This document shows positions 34,739 to 47,219 of a stretch of 64,000 nt of DNA, one piece after another. The translations under genes and the position numbers were made by a program. Origin of the DNA: Isoetes taiwanensis (lineage: Eukaryota; Streptophyta; Lycopodiopsida; Isoetales; Isoetaceae); the NCBI GenBank assembly GCA_021234155.1, contig JAJEKV010000277.1, forward strand, positions 62,001 through 126,000, read 5' to 3'. Position 1 is the stretch's first letter; the number at the start of each line of letters is the position of its first letter. The notes beneath the pieces are model-generated. The model was not told where the DNA came from, ran no database searches, and saw only the letters and a program-made list of their open reading frames with translations.

Positions 34739-34749
34739 AATACAAGTAA
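34739..34749 (+). repeat. Target site duplication, LINE copy B, left
   Basis: AATACAAGTAA, repeated exactly at 36316-36326 after the poly-A run. The two copies bracket a 1.57-kb insertion. Confidence 0.8.
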
Positions 34750-34819
34750 GAGGCCGGATTTGAAGTTTACAGATTTCAGCTACCATGGCAAACCCTAGTT
34801 TGCCGACTTTCGAAATTTT

Positions 34820-35967
34820 ATGTTAGTCAACCAAGAAAGTGGTAGATGTTGCTTATGCTTCTTCTTTTTTGCTCATGATATGAATTCTCCTTTGCCACTT
34901 CTTCATTTACCCAATAATTCAATTCGCATCAATCCTCTTGCTTTTGACCCTTCTCTTGTTAATATGAATGCAAGCTTGCAACACTTTTCCCCTCTTTCTG
35001 AATCTGCACCTTTGTCTACTTCTCAAGTAGAGACCACTTTATAAAATACATTGTTGCTACGCTTCCTTTTTTTGTCTACTTCTCTTTATGCTTTAATCCT
35101 GCTCCTACGCTCTTCCTTGGGGTTCTTCTCGATGTTGTGGCTAGAGCGCCTTCTATACGATTTAGCCATTGGATCAAATGTGATTTGACATCGATTGTGC
35201 AATGCGCTCGTGTTTTCCAGCGCATTGAATATTATGTTACGAATAACAAGAAATAATTGAGCTCATATCTAAATGAGTTACAAGCACAAGATGACTGTAT
35301 ATAAGTTCATTTGCCTCCTATCGGGTTTATTCTCCTAGATTCTTGTCAAGTAAGTTTGGTGCATTGCGATGCCTTGTCTTTGCCTTAGAGGATTTTCCAC
35401 TAGAATTGCAAGTATCTAATTTTATGATTGCTATTGCCAATGGATTGGGTTTGCATCTTGTTTATTCTATTGTTAATGATCCTCGAATTTGCATATCTCT
35501 TCCTACTTGTATTTCTATTCCTCAGTCAGTAGTGGTCAAAAGTGGCCCATTGTTTTTTAAGTACAAACTACATCTGCTTAATGGACTTGAGCTTGCCAAG
35601 ATGTTTCCCAATGTTGAGGCTTTTGCTTTACAGGTCTAGGCATACTTTTTTGTCTCTACCTCTCCAACTACTCCTATCCCATGTCACATAGCATCCACTT
35701 CACTTGAATGTCGTGTTGTACCATCTTCTTCCTCATCTGCCTCTGCACTAGTTAATCTGCCAAGATGTGCAGCCCCTTGTGCCTTCTTCTCAACCTATTC
35801 CTGCACCATTGCCTTCTTCTACTGCATCTTCATCTCAATATATATCAATACAATCTCTTAATAAGGATCAACGCTCACGTCTTCAAGACATTGCTCACAA
35901 GGAAGAATTATTGAAAGAAAGATGGTCTACTCCATGCTTGAAGAAGCTTGCGCGTCGCCAGAAATAG
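34820..35967 (+). pseudogene. LINE ORF1 remnant, three broken frames
   Basis: The frames 34820-35044, 35343-35639 and 35767-35967 together cover the ORF1 protein. The middle piece (FALEDFPLELQVSNFMIAIA, then SVVVKSGPLFFKY) matches ORF1 of the LINE at 57.6-58.3 kb (FALEDFPIELQVPEFMMAIA, SVVVKSGPLFFKY). The last piece (HKEELLKERWSTPCLKKLA) matches the same ORF1 near its end. This region resembles the DUF4283-type domain common in plant LINE ORF1, an RNA-binding protein in known elements. Frameshifts and stops make it nonfunctional. Confidence 0.75.
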
Positions 35968-36073
35968 CCTCGCTCCTCAATCTGCATTAGTTCACTCTGT
36001 AGCCCCAATATCTACTACGATTGTTACAATGGATGTCCCACGATTCAGTAGCAGAGACACCGAGGGAGCGAGA

Positions 36074-36115
36074 TGATTCTATGGATGTGGAATTTCGACT
36101 GGTTAAAGTAACTTT
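36074..36115 (+). pseudogene. Start of LINE ORF2 before the deletion point
   Basis: The frame reads DSMDVEFRLVKVTF, matching DSMDLEHR...IMKVSWN at the start of the endonuclease ORF in copy A. Homology to the endonuclease ends here, which places the 5' edge of the internal deletion. Confidence 0.6.
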
Positions 36116-36304
36116 TCTAAAAATATGATTATATATTATTCTTCTCTTTGTAGGAGAGGAAAATAATGTGAATTGCATTATATTGTCATGCTTAGACGGT
36201 GGCCCTGCTCAGTTGGATCTAATTACCTGCTGGGTTTTTTATTCCTGTCTCTGCATTGTATTATGTATTATGATGGAGTGTTACTACTAAAGTCCGGCGT
36301 CCTT

Positions 36305-36326
36305 AAAAAAAAAAAAATACAAGTAA
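36305..36326 (+). repeat. Poly-A tail and right target site duplication of LINE copy B
   Basis: Thirteen A residues (36305-36317) end the insertion; the duplication AATACAAGTAA follows at 36316-36326, overlapping the last two A bases. Confidence 0.8.
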
Positions 36327-37184
36327 TTTCTATTATTTAAAATTTGACCTTGATATCTAGATTAGTATGTATGAAGGACTAGCATCAAGTTGACCTTCTA
36401 GGCACTAGGTTGGTATGGCATAGTTGACATATTGGCGATGTTGAAGGATTAAATTTTCTTTACCTAATTGCACTTAATATTTCAATATAAACCACAAATC
36501 TCAACCAGACGGGTTCAGGCAAATCATATGTCTGACGTATTCACAATCCTAGTTGCTCAAGCCAAGGTTGTGTTTCCTTCCCCTCATTCATTGCATGTAT
36601 TAACTAGAGTTAACCGTTGGGTCAAAAGTGGGGCTGGGGGGCCATTTTTGCCAGGTCCAAGCACCAACTATGCACCCAGTCTTTGAAAAAGTTACTTATT
36701 TTTTAGCTAAATGACCCTACCCAGTATCAACATCACGAAAGCCTAGACTATCTATGTATCTTAAAAAATGACATGGATTTATCCCAAACCATAGGATGTT
36801 GATCTAAAGAAATCAGCAAGTAGTTAAAAAAGAATTGGTGGTGCCGGCAAGGTGAACTTAAGACAAAAACTATCATCAAATCCATATAGCAAGGCAAAAA
36901 TTTGAATTTCATGCATGGCCATGAGCTCTAAGATATATTGAACCCGAATTTAGTTACTTTGCATCCTAAAACTAAAATTACACCTCAGAATTACCATTCA
37001 AGGTTAGGGTGCATGGCGTTCCCCTAAAATATCGCTATAAAGGCTATAAATACGTATATTTCTGGGCCACATCACTGTACATGTCTACTTTAGTAGCTAT
37101 ACGAGTAGGTGGAAGAGGGAGCATGGATAAGTTATTCATATAACTTAGCCAACATTAGACATAGGGCCATTTCTACATGGCCTC
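36327..37184. other. AT-rich intergenic DNA
   Basis: There are only short frames without domains, no repeats or RNA genes that I can see. Confidence 0.4.
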
Positions 37185-37260
37185 ACCCTATTGGGTTTTC
37201 GCCACATGGAAGCACCCTATTGGAGCCATGTGGCAGTGACATGGAACCCTAACCTATAAA
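37185..37260 (+). promoter_or_regulatory. Promoter-like site: two ATTGG boxes and a TATA box
   Basis: ACCCTATTGG occurs twice 29 bp apart (inverted CCAAT boxes), followed by TATAAATG at 37255. Transcription could start near 37285. The downstream DNA to about 38.9 kb is GC-richer than its surroundings but has no convincing ORF, so this may be an LTR or repeat promoter rather than one for a cellular gene. Confidence 0.35.
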
Positions 37261-39500
37261 TGCCTAATCCTAGACCATTTTTTTGGCTCCAACTACCTTG
37301 AGACTTGTTCTTCGCTTGGAACTTTGTTTCAAACACCGATTCGTTGTGGCGCTGACTTAGATTGGCAGCCCCAATGTAGTGCGCTTATCGAGGAAGGAGG
37401 AACAACCCCGACTCGTTAACAAGTCATGGAGACTCGAGGAGTTGGAGGGAGTTCGTCCGGATGGTATTGAGTAGCTTCATAGGTATATCACTTGGAACCT
37501 AGGATTCGGATGAGCTAGTATCTTATCTTGCTAGTAAAGCTTCCTAGAACTCCCCAGTCTAGGTTTGAACATTAATCAATGAACCCTAAACGGTATGTTA
37601 GATGCGCGGATTAGGATTAGATGTTATTTTCCTTATTTATCATGTTATGTAGATATGTGATGTTGGTTGATCATGCTTGCCCCTTGTATTGGGAAGGGGT
37701 AGAGACCTAATGGCCATTATATAGATGGTACTCCTAATTTAGACCCAGTAGTTTCTATTAGTATGCGGCCTATGTATAGGAACCCACTTTCGGCTATGGG
37801 AGCTATAGAGTGACCTAGCACCATACAACGAGCCCGGTGGCAAAGTGGAGGGAGGCCCTGGCGGCGCCAACTACTAGGGAGCCATAGTAGGCTAGGCCTA
37901 TAGTCGGTCACGTGTGGATCGGGTATGGGTCCAACACTTCTTGGGTCAATGGTGTCGCCTCGACTCTCAAGAGTTGCGGGTGTCGGCTTGGCTCTTGTTT
38001 TGGAAAATTCAATCGAGTAGGGCGTGTATACGCCACTATCCTCTAGCCGCCCATGGAGCCAGTGAGTCCGGGGAAGGGGAGATGCAACCCTTCCTACCTC
38101 ATCGGACTTGGGAGATGCAGCAGGGAGTAGTCCCAATGGGTGATACCATGAGACTACATCTCCGGCAGATTATAGTCACGCCAGAGCCCGATTTAGCCCA
38201 TCTGCAAAGTATGCACAGGGGGAGGGGCGGATGGAGGGTCAACCCTAGACATTGTCTATAGCCAGCCCCACCATTGTTGTATCTCAATCTGCTCTATCTT
38301 GAGGCACAATAGTCGATCGACTTCACTTACAGTCCGAGCCTAGGTAGGAGCTACTCTACTTTATGATGTATTGTTTATCTATGATGGATCTATGGATGGA
38401 TAGATGGTACTACCCTTCGAGATAGCTGATTGTATTGTTATTACTAGTGCTTATGTTTATGTTTATGCTTTCACTGTTGTTATAGGAGCCCATAGGGGAA
38501 AGCGCCAAGACACCTTCGTGTCCTCTTCCCACACCATGGCCATCCCAGTGCGGAATAGGCGAGGGGCCCATGCGGCGGGTGTGTGAATGGGGGATTTCCC
38601 ATGAGATATAGGACGGGGCGTCGTATATTTGGCGGGGAGCATCCACGGGGGTTCAAACCCAGCGGCGGTGATACTTTTAGTTTGCAATGGTGCATCTTTG
38701 TTCACATGAGGCATGGATCCTTAATGGTGAGGCGTTGATCAAGACATGGTGAGGTGATGTAACCAAGATGGTGCTAACTTTAGAACAATTGGCACATATC
38801 AGTAACCTAAATGGTGGTAGTGAACACCCGAATAAACCTAAGACGTTACCTAAATACTCTCACCTAGGAACTAGTTGATTACTAGTTTGATCAACAATAA
38901 AGAGGAATTGAACCCTATTGACCGGTTTTCGGGCGGATACCATTATCTACACACCGTAAAGAAAGAGCAGTAGCTTATCCTATATTATAATGTTTTGATG
39001 TGTTGTATCAAGCCATTTAAAAAAAAGGCAAAAAGCACTGATTCATTCTTTAGATGGTCCGTCTAGAGCAAGGGCGACCTACTCGGATTTGACCCCGAGC
39101 TCATCTTTGGAAATCTATTGACAAGCAGAGCAAAAACACAAATTCCAACTATAAACAGTGTCTTTTTCGTATGTGCCTGTGGAACGGTGGAGAGGAGTGC
39201 TTCAATCTACACCAAGCTTTGTTCATGCATAAACAGAGATCAACGTTTGAGCTTTTGCATCCAACTGGGTTCGTGGCATACCTCTTTCTGATATTAAACA
39301 TCAAACTTCACGCCAGGCCCGATTTCTATGGTATTTCTTAGCCAAACGGCCCTTCTCCTCCTGTATTTTTCAAGCATTAAGCTTTTTTGAAGTCATGTCT
39401 GGCAATTTGGCGAGGTCTGTTTCTTAATAGGGACAGGTATACCCTAATATTTTTTCTCATGGATGTCTGATGGAGCAAGTAACCAGCCATTTTCAGAGGT
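37261..39500. other. GC-richer stretch without a convincing gene
   Basis: Overlapping frames of 60-140 codons on both strands between 37.7 and 38.7 kb have no recognised motif. The compositional step and the upstream promoter-like site suggest a solo LTR or other repeat, but I could not find matching TG...CA ends with a target duplication. Confidence 0.35.
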
Positions 39501-40388
39501 GGGGGCTTCGTTGAAGCAGCTTATAGAAATGCTTTAATGGACCTACAACAGATCAACGTTTCTTATCAGGAAACAAGCAACCTGGATATTGTCGTACCTA
39601 TTTCTTGCTTAAATAAAGCAGATAGAGAGTCTCCATTTTTTTGGAAGCCAAAATGATTCTGGCATTGATCATGTATGTTATGAAGTGTAAACTAGATCCA
39701 TGGTCAGCAAATCCATTAAGAGTGAGCTACGAACAGTTGGAATGGTTTGTCATCACCAGAGCAAGTTGTGAGCAATGTGATGTAAATCATGCGGTTCTGA
39801 AGGCTTTTGCAAACACAAACTATGAGATAGTAGCATGAGATAGTAGCAGATCAAATCCATGAGTTTCAATGTGAGTTGCAACCAGACTGGGTAAGCTGGA
39901 ATTTAGCAGACTATTTGCAAACACAAAGATCAAGTATATTTGTTCTGTATTTTGCAGGTTTGTGTATTTTCATGGTTAAAGGTAAAAACGCCAGTCCCTA
40001 CAAAAAGGTAATACGTTCTCACCCTATATAGATGTTACAGCATCACTCTTCTAAAAAAGAATTCATAAATTTCATTTACTTCTAATACCTTCAAAGCTTT
40101 TGTGGCTTCCCATTCATTCCATATAATAGCGTGGTCAGATGTTGCAGTGCAAGATGCAGGCAGGTTGCAAAGATGTGGTGATTTCTTCGCCAAATAGCAT
40201 TATGTTGATCGTTAAGATGAGTTATGGAAGAACGTGGGATATTGATGCTGAAAGAGATAAGGACAAGGCCACATACATGTAGGGCTAGCAACGATGAAGA
40301 CACTGCACCCAGAAAGGAACTACAATTTTTTAAAGAACAATCTGCACTTCTGAAGAAAAGCTGCAGAGAACATACCATTTTGAATGTG
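39501..40388 (+). other. Exon-like segments, unassigned
   Basis: Plus frames at about 39507-39650 (DLQQINVSYQETSNLDIVV), 39641-39838 and 40224-40388 read like protein. The last ends KKSCREHTILNV directly before GTAAGCTC, a good splice donor. No family is recognised and the order of exons is not established. It could be a decayed host gene on the + strand. Confidence 0.25.
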
Positions 40389-40545
40389 GTAAGCTCACCT
40401 CTCCAAGCTTCCTGAAAGAATAAAAATATAGTATCTGTGGACATCATTATTTGTGATAAAAACAGCAAGGGAGCGATTTCATCTATTCATTACAACATAG
40501 GATGATGGAAGGCAAGGTGAAGAGAAGAAATAAGCAAGAAGGGAT

Positions 40546-40795
40546 GTCAGCTTAACAAATTGCTATATCTGCCCATGATTATGCAATGTCTATGTGGTAC
40601 ATATGTAATGAATGTTGCAGATTGATGAAAATTTATAAAAGATGATTAACCTTTGCCATGGAAAATAAGCCAGAAGATATGTCAAGCTTCTCAAATTGCT
40701 ATATCTACCCATAATGCAATGGTAATGTGGTACCTGTGTATTGAATGCTGCAGATTGATGAAAATTTATACAAGCAGATCATTAACCATTCCAAT
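40546..40795 (+). repeat. Tandem duplication, 135-bp period
   Basis: GTCAGCTTAACAAATTGC and GTCAAGCTTCTCAAATTGC start the two copies. Both contain GCTATATCT, a TGCAATG phrase, TGTGGTAC and GCAGATTGATGAAAATTTAT. Confidence 0.8.
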
Positions 40796-41084
40796 GGAAT
40801 CCTAACATTGGGAGGTTGGAAGGGATGCCTTGAATAAATGTTATCTGCTTATAAACATAGTATATATACTTAATTTAGTTGCAGTGTTCACAATGCGATT
40901 TCAATCTTTTTTTGTTTTGCTGTCTAACCCTTTGGCAATATGATATGGCTCATCAAATGCTGCTTTGAAAATGCAGGTATAATGTTGTTTGCAAGGGGCT
41001 TTAAACTTATAGGTAATGACCGATGCTGCTATAATAGGTATCATTAGATGAACTCTCAAATAAATTCGGACACAAGAATATGCC

Positions 41085-41261
41085 GCATATTTAAATCAGT
41101 AATACAACTGTACTCCTTTTATTAGATTGAATGCATACTATGGTCATGCATATTTAAATCAATAATACAAATGTACTCCTTTTATTAGATTGAATGCATA
41201 CTATGGTCATGCATTACGTGCTTCTAAGGTATGAAATTACGTGGTTCTAAGGTATGAAATA
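41085..41261 (+). repeat. Tandem duplications, 63-bp and 23-bp periods
   Basis: A 63-bp unit starting GCATATTTAAATCA is repeated almost exactly at 41085 and 41148. It is followed by a 23-bp unit ending TTCTAAGGTATGAAAT, also present twice. The near identity suggests recent slippage or repair events. Confidence 0.85.
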
Positions 41262-41868
41262 GTTCTGGACCCCTTTGTTTTGTTCTTTCTTTGTTTTGTT
41301 TTGTTAATTTAGTTTCCTTATGTTATAAGTGGCTGGTGTAAATGTGACTTAAAAGTTCCTAGAAATGTTATAGTAGTCACACGTGGGATACATATATTCA
41401 AGAAAAACCATTTAAGCACATCCTCCATCTTTTGCAAATATTTCATATTTAATTCGCAAGAGCCATGCCCTTGGGTTTCATGTTTTATTTGTGCACACAA
41501 TTAACAACATCCAGGCATTTCGATTTAGAGCTCCAATTAAAGGTTCCAAGTACTTTTAAAGGTAGCTATAGCTAAAGGTGCAACACACACTAAATAATGA
41601 AATCAATGCAATGCCTTTAAATGGTTACTTGGTGTTGTAAAAGTAGCAAAAGAGAGTGTGGATCTGAAATTTGGTAAAAAACTGAACAACTCATAGACAT
41701 GTCCAATTGCATTCTAAAAAATCCCAAAATGGTCAATGGCCTAGAAGTTACTCTACAAGTTCCGAAAATGATCCAAGGGCCCAAAAGTTACTCTACCCAA
41801 ATGCACAAGTTTCCAACATTTCCAAGATTCTAAATTATGCCCAGCAACGCTGGGCACCATTACTAGTC

Positions 41869-42105
41869 TCTGGAGATAATTTTATTTCTGGGCTCTTTCA
41901 ATCCTTTCCTTTCCTATCCCATCGCTATGGAGACACTAGCTTGACCTGGCTTATAGCCTTAGATTTTCTAATGCTGCCCTTATAATCTTCAGCCATCTCT
42001 GGAGCTATTTTCCTTTCCAGGCTCTTTCAATCCTTTCCTTACACTGGCTTGCCCTGGTTTATAGGCTTAGATTTTCTAATGCTGCCCTCATAATCTTCAT
42101 GTTTG
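41869..42105 (+). repeat. Tandem duplication, about 128-bp period
   Basis: Both copies share GGCTCTTTCAATCCTTTCC, a CTTAGATTTTCTAATGCTGC phrase and ATAATCTTCA, with small deletions in the second. Confidence 0.8.
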
Positions 42106-45100
42106 GCGATTCTACTGTCCGATTTCTGCAGTTGTGGCAAGAGATGTTTACCCCTGAGCAGAATGTGCACCTGGGTTAGGAAAGAGCATGTTTCTGCTGC
42201 GCATCAGAGAATAGAAGCTTAAAAGCTAAAAAGAATACGAGATCCAAAATATGGTAGGAAGGCCCCATTACTGAAGTTGGATGTGAAGAAGCTTTTATAG
42301 CTGCGATTATCGTTTTAGAGTGTCAAGCTCTGGGAGGTATGCACCTGTGCCAAGGCCGTGATAATCGGCTGTCACACTTAAACGAAGAACTTCAATGTAC
42401 AGAGAGTAAACTGAACATGCATTGTATTACATTCTGCACAGTTAGAAATATAATTGTGTACATGTTTGTTACACATTGGGCCACCACTCCAGCAGCCAGA
42501 AAAAAATTCGCTTTCCATCACCTCTTGCACGAAGCCTGCACCAACCGATATCACTGTAAAAAGAGCTATCTCTTGGATATTTCAATGTGTTTCTCAGGGC
42601 TATGATCCTTGAGTATATGTATGCAACCATGCCTCTGTGGTTTCAGCGATGGCAGAGCTAGATGCTGTGGATTTATGCCTCACAGGTTTTGGCTTGGTTG
42701 ATGAACCATGGCTGAATCCTATATGTATTTACCCCAGAGGTATGAACTGCATCTGAAACCGTCACTGATATCAGAGCTAGATTATCAAAAAAGTATTTGA
42801 GGTGTGCATTCATTCATATAGTTTATTGATCCGAGATAGTCTGGCCCCTGGCCCAAGGCAACACGAATCTGGAAGCTGGCTTATTCGATTACAAACAGAG
42901 TTCGAATTCAAATATGGAAGCCAGTTACATTTGAGCTGATAGTTAAGCACACAGGTGGATTCTACAGAGTGCTATGAGCTACGACAAAATATCTGGAGTA
43001 CTAGGCTTTATAGGCTCTGGCAGAATATGTTGTGCCCAATGTATCAGATCTACTGATAGCAGCTATGCCTTTGTTCGAATGAATGAAACCAAGTAAAAAA
43101 TGGTTTTTGCCTTAGAATGCAGATTTGTTTCAAATTAGATGCCTGCACATGCCATCTCATGTTGCAATTAAAAATAGTTTTCACAATGGGGACCAAGCCA
43201 GGACATCCTGAAAATTCTGAGTCACTTGGTGTTGAAGTCACAACAGGTAAGTAAACTGATGGTCCCTTTTTTGTTTTGAAAATGTGCAAAGGTGTTGCTT
43301 CCTGCTCTGTGCATGTGGTTCAGATGTTGCTTCTCTCATGTTTTGGAACGGTCAAGGAAAATGCTGATATTTAAAAAAATTACAGTATGTTGCAACTATA
43401 ATGTTCAGTTCCCATTAGAGAGTTCTGTGTTCAAGCATCAAAACTAAAGAAAGCAATATCAGAGATTACAAGTTATGTCCAGCTTGAGTGATTTATTGTC
43501 ATTATTTGCTTCACAAATTTGTCCAATTGTGATCTGTCATGGATTTAGTTAAGAAGTGTTTATTCCATGTCTACAATCAGGAGATCCAACAGAAAAGATT
43601 GCATGTGACATCAATGACGCACTAGGCCAGAAGCAAGACCTACTTTGAGGGTTAGACAGCACTAAGTTTTCAGATACTTCCCCCATATTTCTTGGATTCA
43701 GCATGCAGATTACCAAGTAAGTATTTTGTGGAAATTTATATTTTGTAGCGACGGTTTGCCAAATTGTTATCTCTTGACCATTTGCTGTTATAAATCCAGG
43801 TTTGTGTTAGTGTACCTGCAAATCAAATGTTTTAGATGACTGTGCATCCAGTATAGAGTTGGTGCAATAGATAGTTAAGGAGGCACAAAATTCAACTTCA
43901 ATTCTTGCACTGGTAGTACCAAGATACAGACCAATACCAAGATATACACCAATCTAGAGCGCACAAGGATGACATGCACAAAAACACTTAAAAATTGGTT
44001 GACATTTTGAGAATGACATGCTCAAAAAAGACTTTAAAAAATTGGTTGACATTTTGAAAGTGTCTTGGTGGGCATATTATTATTCCTCTTTCACATAGCA
44101 TAATTGAACATTACTAAAGGTTCAACATAAACATTTGCTTCGTGAATGTGATTGCAAAATACTAGAGCTAAGTCAAATGGATGTTAAAGCATGGGCTTTT
44201 TATGTCAAAGAGCAAAGTTCTACTTTGTAATACAAAAACTACATGCAAAACCAAATTAATATTTGGAAACATGCATATAGTTCTAAACAATCTAAAGTCC
44301 AGTTACAAGTTTCCAACTTTAGTCCAACGCTAACTACGCAAGCTTATCTCACCATTTAGGTTTTTTTTTTGCTAGGCACCATTGCTATAACTACATAAAG
44401 ACACACCTACTTATGCTCTTTTTGCTTCAACACACACTTGATCTTATAGCAAATCATATACCACGTATCGTTGAGAGGTTCCTTAACGCGTTTGCAAAGA
44501 ACGCCAAACACCATTACTAGTCAATTATATTATGACACCTTATAATATCTCCCAAGTCACTTAAATAAGACCCGGCACTATTACAGTCAGGCTTCACCAT
44601 TCCTCTATTGCCGAAATATCAAACACAAGGAACAATGATCAACAAAATCAATTTATAAACAACTTAATACATACCACAACTTAGAGGTTAGGAACTCAAA
44701 TTGCTACAAGCTTCATTATTGTAAAGAAATAATTACACATAGAATATGGTCCTCATAGGCCCACATCTTAAAATGTCCATCTGCTTCAGACCTGCAATCT
44801 CGATAATAGAAGTTCAATGAAGGTAAAGCATAAACAACGAAAATGAAAGAGAAAGTAGCATAGATGAAGGTAAGTGCTACTTGATAACCAACATATGAAG
44901 ACCTTGAAATTGGATTGGCTTAGATCACAAATGGTTTTAGCCAACAACAATGGAAAGGTGTACTTTATGACAAACACGAAAGAATCTTAAAGTTGGTTCT
45001 TTACTTTAAAGACCACGATGATAAATAAAATTCAATTGATCAAAGTATCAAAGGGAAAAAAGGCTGCTTTAATATTCATTTCAGTTTAAAATATTTGGGT

Positions 45101-46999
45101 CAGTAGTGCTTGGAGACCTGCACAATCATGTTACCGCTTTACTCATCTACAAGAATGCAAGATAAAGCAAGAGCATCATAAAACAAAGGGCGAATAAACC
45201 TTAACATGAGAACATCAATTGCATTTGTGCGAGTCTTGTACAATGGCATGGCTATAGATAAAAATGCATCGGAAAGAATGCCATACAAAAGCGCATCATC
45301 CTCAATCTTGAACAAATCTCTTGCGATGGTGTTGTCTCTCAATCCATTTAAAGCAAAAAAAAAAAAAACCGAGCATGACCATTTCATTTCGAAAGACTTA
45401 AGCACATTTTCGAAATGATGGATAGGGCATAAAGATCATGTTAGTGTCACATATGCAAGTAAGGAATCAATAAAAAATGAAGAACTAAGCTCTAAACTTA
45501 CTTGGATCAAAGAAGAAACATATAACAAAACAAACAGCGACAGAATACATGCAGTAAAGCCCCAATTGTCATACATATCTTGAAAATAACACTATGCCGT
45601 CTATAACTCCTTCAAAGGCGACAAAGATTCTAAGAAGAAGCCGGATAGTTCTCAAGCTCTTTGGCGCTAGTTATACCTCTGATCAAACAAAAACAACATT
45701 AGAACATGCGCATTGAAGGTCACAAGCAAGGAAGCGATTGAATCAAATGCTTCGGAATTGCCATGTCAATGATCCATAGGATCTGGAGACTAGGATAATG
45801 CCATAGAGGCGCCATGTCAATGATCCATATAATCTGCATTTGAGGTCGCTAAATCTTCAAAGGGCATCTAAAGAATAATGGAGAACATGCATTTCAATGG
45901 TTTCTATTGACAACCCCGTGTTGAAATCATTCTAAACCATAGAATTACATGCAATAACTACTCGTTACAACAAATGCAAAGCGCCATCAATGGCTAATGG
46001 ATCTGTTGCCTAAACTTGTAATAACTTTGAGATTAGGGTTTGCCATATTGAGGAGAAAGGCATGACAGCATGAAACCCTAACACTTGCCATCGAGGAGTC
46101 CAAGTATACCACTAGGGTGTAGCCACCTCACAAAACAAAGGGTCAAAGTGACGTCATGGATGGGGACATCACCATTGGCCGGGGACCCTACCTTACTTGC
46201 ATAATCAAGCCTCGAATTTAGATTTTGCACTAACCCAAACCAAAAATGTCGCCGTTTGATTTTTTGAGAAAAATACCTCTAAATTGCGATTTAACACTAA
46301 TTTTATGAATTTTTATTAGGAAATTTGCATCTACTTTAGCAAATCGGATATTTCCAACTTTAATCGGATATTCGGGAGGAACCCCCTAATTTCGACCCTT
46401 GTAAATGCCTCCTCTAGAATGAGCACCATCTAATCTAGCCCAACGTTTCCAAATGCCCGTCGAAAACTCCATATCATCTTAGGGTCGAGAAATCGGATGG
46501 ACCTTTGCTTCTGTTCTTGCTTCATTGAATGTACTTTGTTTCCAAGGCCCTTTCCAATAAGCGGCCTTACGAAGATAGTGATTTTTTTCCTTTCCTTTCT
46601 TTGTATCTGGATTTCTTCTTGTTTTGTGCACGATTAGGCATTCGGATGGATTAGGCTGCAACCGCTAATTTTGAACTTTTGCCTCTCACTTCATCGGAAT
46701 TAGAAGATGAGATATTCTTATTATTCTTATTTTGCACAATCTTAGATATTTCTTGAGGTAAGCTTTATTCAACCTACTTAATTTTTTTTACAATATATAG
46801 GGGGATCACGTAGTTATTCTTGAGCATCCACCTATTAATCCTTTCTTTGGATATTAGATGATTTTTACGGCATGGTAATTGTGAAACTAAATGGCTTAAG
46901 CCTCATGTTTATTCTTGATTTGTACCTCGTTTTATAATGGAGCCTTGCTCTTCTTTGTTTATTTTGGGCTTCATGGAAGTTTTTAGATGAAATGTTGAT
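42106..46999. other. AT-rich intergenic DNA, no assigned gene
   Basis: Isolated coding-like frames occur (42339-42605 + and 45139-45405 -) but have no recognised domain. A short duplication around AAAATTGGTTGACATTTTGA lies at about 43993-44060, and GCCATGTCAATGATCCATA occurs twice near 45761-45830. An A run of about 14 lies near 45355. No RNA gene was seen. Confidence 0.4.
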
Positions 47000-47219
47000 C
47001 AGTGTTTCTTGGTCGGGGAAATGTCTAGAAAGATTCAAAGATCCTTGCAAATATCATTCTTTGCATTTGCCATAAGACTTTTGGCCTTACCAAACAAAAA
47101 GAGTCTACTCGCAAACCATGTAACAACTAGTGGAACATGGAATGTTATGAGGCGATTGATGCTACCATGTAATTGCATGACTAAACCTAAGTGATACTGG
47201 TCCACGAACTGCATGGGAA

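Larger units (their letters stand above)
34750..36315 (+). mobile_element. Internally deleted L1-type LINE (copy B)
   Basis: An 11-bp target duplication (AATACAAGTAA) and a terminal A run define a retroposed insertion. Inside are ORF1 remnants, the very start of ORF2, and then a jump to a 3' end resembling that of the complete LINE at 53.6 kb (both have an AGTCC-n-CCTT phrase just before the A run). The endonuclease and RT are absent. Copy B keeps more of the ORF1 5' region than copy A. It must have been moved by another element's enzyme, either as a deleted RNA or by a template switch. Confidence 0.8.

Noticed and set aside
45139-45405. Gene on the - strand ending near 45.14 kb
   Set aside because: The frame is protein-like but isolated, starts in an A run and has no recognisable domain or splice context.
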